NCBI GenBank assembly: GCA_002421605.1
Contig: DISJ01000003.1
Location: 1 to 64,000, forward strand
Source: Rhodobacteraceae bacterium UBA6213
Lineage (GTDB): Bacteria; Pseudomonadota; Alphaproteobacteria; Rhodobacterales; Rhodobacteraceae
Length of the DNA: 64,000 nt
Reading direction: 5' to 3'
Positions within the stretch are counted from its first letter, which is position 1. Every line of letters begins with the position of its first letter. Under the pieces are notes generated by a model, which searched no databases, was not told the origin of the DNA, and saw only the letters and a program-made list of their open reading frames with translations. The position numbers and the translations under genes were made by a program. This document shows positions 53,844 to 60,875 of this stretch, piece after piece.

Positions 53844-54233
53844 TTACTGCACTCGGGTCCAGGTGCCGCCATCGCGGCAGACGAACAGAATGCATCCCTC
53901 AACGGCAAGCGCGTTGCCGTTCATCTGCATTTTCGAGTTGTAGGTCTTGTCGCGGTCGGGCGACCAGATCTTGCCGCTGCCATAAGACCCGTCGCCTTTG
54001 GCAACCATGTCCCAGACAATCATCTTGCCGACGTTTTCCGACTCCATGGGCTTGCCCGCATTGTCATAAGAGCGGATCAGCGTGCCACACAGCTTATCGC
54101 CACAGGGCGCGATCTGCACATGGCCAAATTCGCCGTTGTCATCGGGAATCGTCTGCCAGATGCCTTCCACCGGGTCTGCCCATGCAGCGCCGGCCACGAC
54201 GGCAAATGCCGCCGCCAGTATCATTTTCTTCAT
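53844..54233 (-). CDS. Secreted DUF2147-family protein
   Basis: 129 aa. A signal peptide (MKKMILAAAFAVVAGAAWA) is followed by a mature domain with DPVEGIWQT, CGDKLCGTLI, and IWSPDRDKTYNSKMQM, typical of DUF2147. GGAGG lies 6 bases before ATG 54233. Four mature Cys could form two disulfides. Function is unknown. It is convergent with hisH. Confidence 0.85.
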   Translation of the reverse strand: MKKMILAAAFAVVAGAAWADPVEGIWQTIPDDNGEFGHVQIAPCGDKLCGTLIRSYDNAGKPMESENVGKMIVWDMVAKGDGSYGSGKIWSPDRDKTYNSKMQMNGNALAVEGCILFVCRDGGTWTRVQ

Positions 54234-54306
54234 AGCTTTCCTCCCAGAAAGTCGCTCTATTCCGACACGCTGGCGAAATTCGCGCAAGCCTGACGTAGGG
54301 TCGCGT

Positions 54307-55776
54307 TTACCAGACGTTGTGCAATGCCAAATCTTCGCGCAGCGCCGCAGAAAAGTCGAGTGCCTTGACGCGCGCGCGCGTTAGCAGACTCACCACCACA
54401 AACAGCCCGGTGCTCACCCCCGCCACGCTGGCGGAAAGCCACGGGTTGAACACGCTCACCCCCTGAACCATCGCCAGCCAAACCGCGACCGCCGCGCCAC
54501 CACCAAGGCAGGCAAGCGCCCCGGCCGCCGTGCCGCGCCGCCAGAAAAAGGCCCCGACAATGGGGGGAACCGTTACCAGCAAACCCGCGGCCGAAAGCGC
54601 CGCCAACTGGTCAACCACCCGCGCCGAATCGATGGCAAATCCGGCGGCGAACACAATCACCACCACCACCACCAACCGCCCGGCAAATACCTGCCGCGCG
54701 TCGCTGGCACCCGCCCCGATCAGATCGCGCGCCACCATCGAGCCGACCGTCAACGCAATCGAATCCAGCGTCGAAATTGCCGCCGAAAGCACGCCGATGA
54801 TCAGCAGCACCGCCACCGCCACCGGAACCGCCCCCGAGGTCAGCAGCGCCGGCGTGGCAAGCGCGGTGTTTTCAAGCCCCGGCGCCAATTGCAGCGCCGC
54901 AAACCCCCAGATCACCGCAACCAAGGTAAAGACGAACCCGAACAGCAGCACCCAGATAATCATCCGCCGCATCGCCGCAAAATCGCGCGCCACAAACAAC
55001 CGCTGGCTGACCTGCGGATTCGAAACCGCAAAGAAAAACCACGGCAGCGACAACGCGATAAACGTCGGCAGGCTCCAAAGCCCCGGCCCGGGCAGATCAA
55101 GCCATTGGCCGTGCGAGGCCTCCGTCGCCTCCACAAACGCCCCCGGTCCGCCGATTGCCGCCACCGCAAATCCCACCGCCAGCAGTGCGGAAACCAGCAT
55201 GATCCCCGCCTGCGCCGCATCGGTCCATGCGACAGAGCGCAACCCGGCAAGCAGCGTCCACAAAAGCGCAAGGCCCGCGCCCGTCGCCACCGCCGCCGCC
55301 AGTGAAATCTTGCCCCCCGTCACACCCGAAAGCAGTAACCCGATGCCCGCCATCTGCGTGGTGCAATAAGGTAGCAGAAAGACCAGCGACACCACCGCCA
55401 TCAGCCGCGCCACCGCACCGCTTCCATAGCGCGCGCCGATCATCTCGGCGGGCGAGATGAAACCCCATTTGCGCCCCGTCAGCCAGAACCGCGGCGCAAA
55501 AATCACCAGCAGGCTCAGCCCCGCGAAATAGATCAACTCAAACCCCAGCGCGCCAACACCGCCGCGGTAGGTCAGCCCGGTCAACACCACCAGCATGAAG
55601 GCCGAATAGGTGGTGGCACCATAGGAAAGCCCGGCAACCAGCCCGCCAAGGCGGCCACCACCCAGATAATAGTCGGCCGCCGTTCCGGTATTCTCGCGCC
55701 GCGCCGCCAGCGCGATCAGCACACCCACAACGGCAAAAACCGCAATCGCCACCCAGATCAACGTGCTTGAAATCAT
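54307..55776 (-). CDS. Sodium:solute symporter family protein
   Basis: 489 aa with about 13 membrane helices and the SSS-family signatures around YYLGGGRLGGLVAGLSYGAT and GLRSVAWTDAAQAGIM. The substrate is not evident; SSS members take up sugars, amino acids, acetate or pantothenate. It starts 4 bases after the small partner gene, forming a two-gene operon opposed to the his genes. Confidence 0.9.
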   Translation of the reverse strand: MISSTLIWVAIAVFAVVGVLIALAARRENTGTAADYYLGGGRLGGLVAGLSYGATTYSAFMLVVLTGLTYRGGVGALGFELIYFAGLSLLVIFAPRFWLTGRKWGFISPAEMIGARYGSGAVARLMAVVSLVFLLPYCTTQMAGIGLLLSGVTGGKISLAAAVATGAGLALLWTLLAGLRSVAWTDAAQAGIMLVSALLAVGFAVAAIGGPGAFVEATEASHGQWLDLPGPGLWSLPTFIALSLPWFFFAVSNPQVSQRLFVARDFAAMRRMIIWVLLFGFVFTLVAVIWGFAALQLAPGLENTALATPALLTSGAVPVAVAVLLIIGVLSAAISTLDSIALTVGSMVARDLIGAGASDARQVFAGRLVVVVVIVFAAGFAIDSARVVDQLAALSAAGLLVTVPPIVGAFFWRRGTAAGALACLGGGAAVAVWLAMVQGVSVFNPWLSASVAGVSTGLFVVVSLLTRARVKALDFSAALREDLALHNVW

Positions 55777-55780
55777 CGCC

Positions 55781-55981
55781 TCAGTCCCTCCAGCGCAGCA
55801 CGGCCAGCAAGATCAACCCGATCACCGCCACGCCAAAAGCCACCCAGAACCCAAAGATCGCCAGTGAGGGCGCACCACCCGCAAGCACCCCGTAGGGAAT
55901 GAACCCGCCCAAAAACACCAACAGCGCTGCAAGCGCCATCCATACCCTAAATCCCCGCTGCGCGGGGTGCTGCTGTTTCAT
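55781..55981 (-). CDS. Small two-helix membrane protein, partner of the symporter
   Basis: 66 aa with two membrane helices (about residues 14-33 and 40-61). It immediately precedes the symporter, as the small DUF997/DUF485/DUF4212-type partners do for PanF and ActP. AGGAGACGG precedes the ATG. The exact family is not assigned. Confidence 0.75.
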   Translation of the reverse strand: MKQQHPAQRGFRVWMALAALLVFLGGFIPYGVLAGGAPSLAIFGFWVAFGVAVIGLILLAVLRWRD

Positions 55982-56139
55982 AGTCCGTCTCCTCCTGCCC
56001 CTCGCCCGAAGGACCTATCGCCCTGCTCGAAAAAGCGCAACTCTTGCGCGACGCTAGGGCAACTTTGCCGCGTCGCGGTTTGCACCCGCGCCCGATTGCC
56101 GCTATCACCATGCCGAAATCGCGCCAGCGGAGCCCCCAA

Positions 56140-56859
56140 ATGATCCTCTATCCTGCAATCGACCTCAAGGATGGCGCCTGCGTGCGCCTGATCCATGGGC
56201 GCATGGAAAGTGCCACGGTATTTGGCACCGACCCCGCCGCCCAAGCCGCAGCCTTCGTGGCGGCAGGTGCAGAGTGGTTGCACCTCGTTGATCTTAACGG
56301 CGCCTTCGCAGGCACGCCCATCAACGCCGCGGCGGTCGAGGCAATCCTTGCCCGCGTCAAGGTGCCGGTGCAACTTGGCGGCGGCATCCGTGATATGGCC
56401 ACCATCGAGCGATGGCTGACGCACGGTCTTTCCCGCGTCATTCTCGGCACCGTCGCAGTCGAAAACCCCGGCCTCGTGCGCGAAGCCGCGCGCCGCTTTC
56501 CCGGCCATATCGCGGTCGGTATCGACGCGCGCAAAGGCTTTGTCGCCACCAAAGGCTGGGCCGAGGCCACGGCGGTCAAGGCCACCGACCTTGCAAAAAG
56601 CTTTGAAGACGCGGGTGTGACCGCCATCATCTACACCGACATCATGCGCGACGGCGCCATGCAGGGCCCCAATATCGACGCCACCGCCGCCCTCGCCCGC
56701 GCCGTCACCATCCCCGTGATCGCCTCGGGCGGTGTGGCAACCCTGGCCGATCTGGTCGCACTGCGCGACACCGGAGTAATCGCAGGCGCCATCTCGGGCC
56801 GCGCGCTTTATGACGGGGCGATTGATCTTGGCGCTGCGCTCGCGGCGCTCAAGACCTGA
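56140..56859 (+). CDS. hisA: Phosphoribosylformimino-5-aminoimidazole carboxamide ribotide isomerase
   Basis: 239 aa TIM barrel. MILYPAIDLKDGACVRL carries the first catalytic Asp and YTDIMRDGAMQGPN the second. Fourth step of histidine synthesis. GGAG precedes ATG 56140; an upstream ATG at 56044 extends the frame without support. Confidence 0.94.
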   Translation: MILYPAIDLKDGACVRLIHGRMESATVFGTDPAAQAAAFVAAGAEWLHLVDLNGAFAGTPINAAAVEAILARVKVPVQLGGGIRDMATIERWLTHGLSRVILGTVAVENPGLVREAARRFPGHIAVGIDARKGFVATKGWAEATAVKATDLAKSFEDAGVTAIIYTDIMRDGAMQGPNIDATAALARAVTIPVIASGGVATLADLVALRDTGVIAGAISGRALYDGAIDLGAALAALKT

Positions 56860-56962
56860 TCACCGCTCCGTCGCCGGGTAGTGCCCGGCAGACGGCGCGC
56901 GGCGCGCAGCGCCCTCTTCCCACGCCCGCCCCAAGGCGCTAGCTAGGGGCAAAGGAGCTGCC

Positions 56963-57724
56963 ATGCTGAAAACCCGCATCATCCCCTGCCTCGATGTCGC
57001 CAATGGCCGCGTCGTCAAGGGCGTCAACTTCGTCAACCTCGTGGACGCGGGCGATCCGGTAGAGGCGGCCAAGGCCTATGATGCAGCGGGGGCGGACGAG
57101 CTTTGCTTTCTTGACATCACCGCCACGCATGAAAACCGCGCCACTATGTTTGATGTGGTCACCCGCACCGCTGAACAATGCTTCATGCCCTTTACGGTGG
57201 GTGGTGGCGTGCGCAGCCACGAAGACGTACGCGCCCTGCTGCTAGCGGGGGCCGACAAGGTTTCGTTCAACTCGGCCGCCGTCGCCAACCCCGATGTGGT
57301 AGCCGAGGCCGCCGACCGCTTTGGCAGCCAATGCATCGTGGTAGCGATCGACGCGAAAACCGTCAGCCCCGGGCGCTGGGAAATCTTCACCCACGGCGGG
57401 CGGCGCGCCACCGGCATCGACGCGGTCGCGTTTGCGCGCACCGTCGCTGCCAAGGGCGCGGGCGAGATTCTGCTGACCTCAATGGACCGCGACGGCACCA
57501 AACAGGGCTTCAACATCCCCCTCACCCGCGCCATAGCCGATACCGTCTCGATTCCGGTGATCGCCTCGGGCGGCGTGGGAACGCTCGATCACCTCGTCGA
57601 AGGCATCCGCGATGGCCACGCCAGCGCCGTGCTGGCCGCTTCGATCTTTCACTTCGGCACCTTCACCATCCGCGAGGCCAAGGCGCATATGGCCGCCGCG
57701 GGCATTCCCATGAGGCTCGCATGA
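56963..57724 (+). CDS. hisF: Imidazole glycerol phosphate synthase cyclase subunit
   Basis: 253 aa. IIPCLDVANGRVVKGVNF opens the barrel, ADELCFLDITATHENR and SMDRDGTKQGFN carry active-site residues. It works with HisH. AAAGGAG precedes the ATG; the stop overlaps hisE (ATGA). Confidence 0.97.
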   Translation: MLKTRIIPCLDVANGRVVKGVNFVNLVDAGDPVEAAKAYDAAGADELCFLDITATHENRATMFDVVTRTAEQCFMPFTVGGGVRSHEDVRALLLAGADKVSFNSAAVANPDVVAEAADRFGSQCIVVAIDAKTVSPGRWEIFTHGGRRATGIDAVAFARTVAAKGAGEILLTSMDRDGTKQGFNIPLTRAIADTVSIPVIASGGVGTLDHLVEGIRDGHASAVLAASIFHFGTFTIREAKAHMAAAGIPMRLA

Positions 57725-58029
57725 ACGCCTTGTATCGCCTTGCCGCCACCATCGAGACGCGCCGCGGGGCTGACCCCGAGGCCAGTTGGACCGCGAAGTT
57801 GCTGGCCAAGGGGCCAGAGAAATGCGCCGAGAAATTCGGCGAGGAAGCGGTCGAAGCAATCATCGAAGCGGTCAAGGGCGATAGCGCGCGCCTGACAGCC
57901 GAGGCGGCGGATGTGCTCTATCATCTGCTGGTCATGCTCGCCGCGCGCGGCGTGACCCTTGCCGATGTCGAAGCCGAACTCGCGCGCCGCGAGGGCACTT
58001 CGGGCATCGCAGAAAAAGCCGCACGTTAA
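57721..58029 (+). CDS. hisE: Phosphoribosyl-ATP pyrophosphatase
   Basis: 102 aa, stand-alone. SWTAKLLAKGPEKCAEKFGE with EAVEAIIEA supplies the metal-binding Glu residues. Second step of histidine synthesis. It is coupled to hisF by ATGA, and the stop is followed at once by the inverted repeat. Confidence 0.94.
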   Translation: MNALYRLAATIETRRGADPEASWTAKLLAKGPEKCAEKFGEEAVEAIIEAVKGDSARLTAEAADVLYHLLVMLAARGVTLADVEAELARREGTSGIAEKAAR

Positions 58030-58112
58030 ACTGCTTCAGCCCAAATATCCCCCGCGGAGCGGGCGGCGCGCGCAGCATTGCCTCCGGCGGGGATACTTGG
58101 CCTGAAGCAGTT
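58029..58112. repeat. Long inverted repeat, two arms of the dispersed element
   Basis: The left arm (58029-58060) and right arm (58081-58112) are inverse copies of one 32-base sequence beginning AACTGCTTCAG, with about five mismatches and a 20-base spacer. A third copy lies at 52490-52520. Transcribed, it would form a long hairpin just after hisE, so it may act as a terminator or mRNA-stabilising structure. Confidence 0.75.
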
Positions 58113-58199
58113 GCAAGAGGTGGCGGGTCCAAGCACACAGCCATTGAACCCGGCGCGCGGCCCGGCTAGCCTGCCGCCCACGTATTTATGGAGAGTGCC

Positions 58200-59567
58200 A
58201 TGCGTGACAATGCCCCTAATTCCTGGGAAGCCCGGGCCGACCGATATTCACTTTACGGCTTTACTGACCTGCCTTCGGTGCACGAACGCGGTGCCGTGGT
58301 GGTGACCCACGGCAAGGGACCCTATGTCTACGACACGCACGGGCGCGAATATCTCGATGCAAACTCGGGTCTGTGGAATATGGTGGCGGGGTTCGACCAT
58401 CCGGGGCTGATCGAGACCGCGCAGAATCAATATACAAAGCTGGCCGGGTATCACGCCTTTTTCGGGCGGATGTCGGATCAAACGGTGATGCTGAGCGAAA
58501 AGCTGGTCGAGGTATCGCCCTTCAGCCGGGGTCGGGTGTTCTATACCAACTCTGGGTCCGAAGCGAATGACACGATGGTCAAGACCTTGTGGTTTCTGCA
58601 TGCCGCAGAAGGCAACCCGCAGCGTCGCAAGATCCTTACCCGCATCAACGCCTACCACGGCGTCACGGCCGTTTCGGCCAGCATGACAGGCAAGCCTTAC
58701 AACAGCGTCTTTGGCCTGCCGTTGCCGGGTTTTATCCATCTTGGCTGCCCCCATTACTGGCGGTTTGGAAAACCCGGCGAAACCGAGGCTCAGTTTACCC
58801 AACGCCTCGCGCGCGAGATGGAAGCGACTATCATCAAGGAAGGCCCCGATACCATCGCGGGCTTCTTTGCCGAGCCGGTTATGGGCGCGGGCGGGGTGAT
58901 CGTGCCGTCGGACGGGTATTTCCAGGCGGTCGTGCCAATTTTGCGCAAATACGGGATCCCGATCATTTCCGACGAGGTCATCACCGGCTTCGGGCGCACT
59001 GGTAACACCTGGGGCTGTGAGACCTATGATTTCAAACCCGATGCGATCATTTCGTCGAAAAACCTGACCGCCGGGTTCTTTCCGATGGGGGCCGTGATTC
59101 TGGGCGAGGAGCTTTCGGACCGCGTGCAAGCCGCCGCCGAAGCGATCGAAGAGTTTCCCCATGGCTTTACTGCCTCGGGTCACCCGGTGGGCTGCGCCAT
59201 CGCGCTCAAGGCGATCGACGTGGTGATGAACGAGGGGCTGGCCGAAAACGTACGCCACCTGACGCCGCATTTCGAGGCTGGGCTGGCGCGGTTGGCCGAA
59301 AACCCCAATATCGGCGAATGGCGCGGTAAGGGGCTGATGGGCGCGCTAGAGGCGGTCAAGGACAAGGCCACCAAGACCCCGTTCGACGGCTCGCTCAGCG
59401 TTTCGGAACGCATCGCCAATGCCTGCACCGATCAGGGGTTGATCTGTCGCCCGCTGGGGCAGGCCATTGTGCTTTGTCCGCCGTTCATCATGACGCTGCC
59501 GCAGATGGATGAGATGTTCGACAAGCTTGAACGTGCTCTGACCAAGGTGTTTGCCGAGGTCGCGTAA
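58200..59567 (+). CDS. Class III pyridoxal-phosphate aminotransferase
   Basis: 455 aa omega-aminotransferase. The substrate entrance has YLDANSGLWNMVAGFDHP, the cofactor phosphate site is NSGSEANDTM, PLP stacking is ISDEVITGFGRTG, and the Schiff-base lysine is in ISSKNLTAGFFPMGAV. The amino donor is not predictable; taurine, beta-alanine or putrescine are typical. GGAG precedes ATG 58200. A strong terminator follows. Confidence 0.9.
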   Translation: MRDNAPNSWEARADRYSLYGFTDLPSVHERGAVVVTHGKGPYVYDTHGREYLDANSGLWNMVAGFDHPGLIETAQNQYTKLAGYHAFFGRMSDQTVMLSEKLVEVSPFSRGRVFYTNSGSEANDTMVKTLWFLHAAEGNPQRRKILTRINAYHGVTAVSASMTGKPYNSVFGLPLPGFIHLGCPHYWRFGKPGETEAQFTQRLAREMEATIIKEGPDTIAGFFAEPVMGAGGVIVPSDGYFQAVVPILRKYGIPIISDEVITGFGRTGNTWGCETYDFKPDAIISSKNLTAGFFPMGAVILGEELSDRVQAAAEAIEEFPHGFTASGHPVGCAIALKAIDVVMNEGLAENVRHLTPHFEAGLARLAENPNIGEWRGKGLMGALEAVKDKATKTPFDGSLSVSERIANACTDQGLICRPLGQAIVLCPPFIMTLPQMDEMFDKLERALTKVFAEVA

Positions 59568-59570
59568 AGC

Positions 59571-59595
59571 AAAGGGGCCCCGCAGGGCCCCTTTT
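59571..59595. terminator. Bidirectional terminator between aminotransferase and phaR
   Basis: AAAGGGGCCC (59571-59580), loop CGCA, GGGCCCCTTT (59585-59594): a perfect 10-bp stem flanked by A and T tracts on either side, so it serves both convergent genes. The phaR stop is at its edge. Confidence 0.88.
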
Positions 59596-60158
59596 CACAG
59601 CTTGGCGAGTTTGGCCTGCAATTCGGCCAGCTGCTTTTTGATTGCATCAAGGTCTTCGCGGGCCGCGGGCTTGGGCGCATCGGGCGTGTTTTCAGCGCTG
59701 CCCGCGTCGGATTCGGGGGTCCACCCACCCATCATTGATTTCATGAAGGCCTGCTGCTGTAGCTGCAATGCCTCAAAGCCCGGCATCTTTGCCATCGGGT
59801 TGGGGAAGGCTGTCAGGTTTTCCATCAACTTCGATTGCCCCTCGCGCAGCATTTGGAACGAGGCGGCAAGAAACTGCGGCACGACGCTTTGCGCTTGCGT
59901 GGTGTAGCTGCGCACAAGGTCGGTCAACAGATCAACGGGCAGCACACTTTCACCGCGGCTTTCATGGTCAGACACGATTTGCAGCAGATATTGCCGGGTC
60001 AGATCGTCGCCCGACTTCAGGTCAATGATCTGCACCTCGCGGCCGTCACGGATGAAGGCGGCAATATCCTCCAGCGTCACGTAGTCGCTGGTTTCGGTGT
60101 TGTAGAGTCGGCGGCTGGCGTAACGCTTGATGAGCAAGGGCTTTGCGTCTTCGGCCAT
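59595..60158 (-). CDS. phaR: Polyhydroxyalkanoate synthesis repressor PhaR
   Basis: 187 aa. The N-terminal DNA/PHB-binding domain (LLIKRYASRRLYNTETSDYV, then TLEDIA) is the PhaR signature and is followed by the PHB accumulation regulatory domain. It represses the phasin gene until PHB granules titrate it. GGAGGG precedes ATG 60158. The C-terminus ends in a Lys/Leu-rich coiled segment. Confidence 0.94.
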   Translation of the reverse strand: MAEDAKPLLIKRYASRRLYNTETSDYVTLEDIAAFIRDGREVQIIDLKSGDDLTRQYLLQIVSDHESRGESVLPVDLLTDLVRSYTTQAQSVVPQFLAASFQMLREGQSKLMENLTAFPNPMAKMPGFEALQLQQQAFMKSMMGGWTPESDAGSAENTPDAPKPAAREDLDAIKKQLAELQAKLAKL

Positions 60159-60216
60159 GGTTCCCTCCGGGCAATTCGGCAGTGCAGCGAAGCCTAATAC
60201 GCGGGCGCACAAAAGC

Positions 60217-60249
60217 AACAAAAGAAAAGGCGGGCCTTGCGGGCCCGCC
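60217..60249 (-). terminator. Rho-independent terminator of phaP
   Basis: On the minus strand GGCGGGCC (60249-60242), a 5-base loop and GGCCCGCC (60236-60229) form an 8-bp stem followed by TTTTCTTTTGTTG. It lies 40 bases after the phaP stop, separating phaP from phaR. Confidence 0.9.
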
Positions 60250-60288
60250 TCGAATCTTGTGCAGAAACTGAATATCTGCGGCGCGAAA

Positions 60289-60741
60289 TCAGGCTTTGAC
60301 GGTCGCGGTGGCTTTTTTGGCCGCGGCGGTCACGTCGGCAGTGGCTTTTTTCACGGCGGCGGACGCGTCTTCCGAGACTTCTTTGCCGGCCGCGAGCATC
60401 AGCTCAACGGTTTCCATCTGCACTTTCTTGGCGACTTCGGCGAAGGCGGCAAGGTTTTCAGAGGCGGTTTCGGCAGCGGCCGAGGCGAAATCGCTCATCG
60501 CTTTGCTGTAGTCAGCCGGGTCAGCTTTCGACTTCGACAGATCGCCTACACGGGCAAGGGTCGCCTTGGTCCAGGACGAGGAAATATCGGTCGATTTCTC
60601 GGCCGCTTCCAGCGCGACCTTGGCGAAACGCTCGCCCATCGCGGCGGTGTTTTTGAACGCATCCTGGAAGGCCGAGGTGTCGATCGGGAACGACGCCATC
60701 ATGTCTTGCATGGTTTTGGTGTAATCTTGGGTCTTGCTCAT
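60289..60741 (-). CDS. phaP: Phasin (PHB granule-associated protein)
   Basis: 150 aa, all-helical and Ala/Lys rich, with the phasin_2-type pattern MMASFPIDTSAFQDAFKNTA. It coats PHB granules. The C-terminal Ala/Lys repeats (AAVKKATADVTAAAKKATA) are typical. AGGAGATAC precedes the ATG. It has its own promoter with PhaR sites. Confidence 0.92.
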   Translation of the reverse strand: MSKTQDYTKTMQDMMASFPIDTSAFQDAFKNTAAMGERFAKVALEAAEKSTDISSSWTKATLARVGDLSKSKADPADYSKAMSDFASAAAETASENLAAFAEVAKKVQMETVELMLAAGKEVSEDASAAVKKATADVTAAAKKATATVKA

Positions 60742-60802
60742 CTGAGTATCTCCTGTTCAGGGCGCTGGCGGGGAAGTGCGGGCCCGTTGATTTCTGAACC
60801 AA

Positions 60803-60831
60803 GATATACTCGCTGCAGCGCGGCATTTCAA
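60803..60831 (-). promoter_or_regulatory. phaP: Predicted phaP promoter
   Basis: On the minus strand a -35 box TTGAAA (60831-60826) and a -10 box TATATC (60808-60803) are separated by exactly 17 bases. The spacer contains GCTGCAGC (60819-60812), a possible extra PhaR half-site pair. The main PhaR site lies directly upstream. Confidence 0.65.
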
Positions 60832-60839
60832 GTGCAAAT

Positions 60840-60854
60840 TGCTGCGCTGCAGCA
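60840..60854. promoter_or_regulatory. PhaR operator upstream of phaP
   Basis: TGCTGC-GCT-GCAGCA fits the CTGC-N3-GCAG consensus reported for PhaR in Paracoccus and Rhodobacter. It lies 8 bases upstream of the phaP -35 box, and another GCTGCAGC lies in the promoter spacer. Confidence 0.75.
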
Positions 60855-60875
60855 TGTTGTTTTTCTGATATGCAA

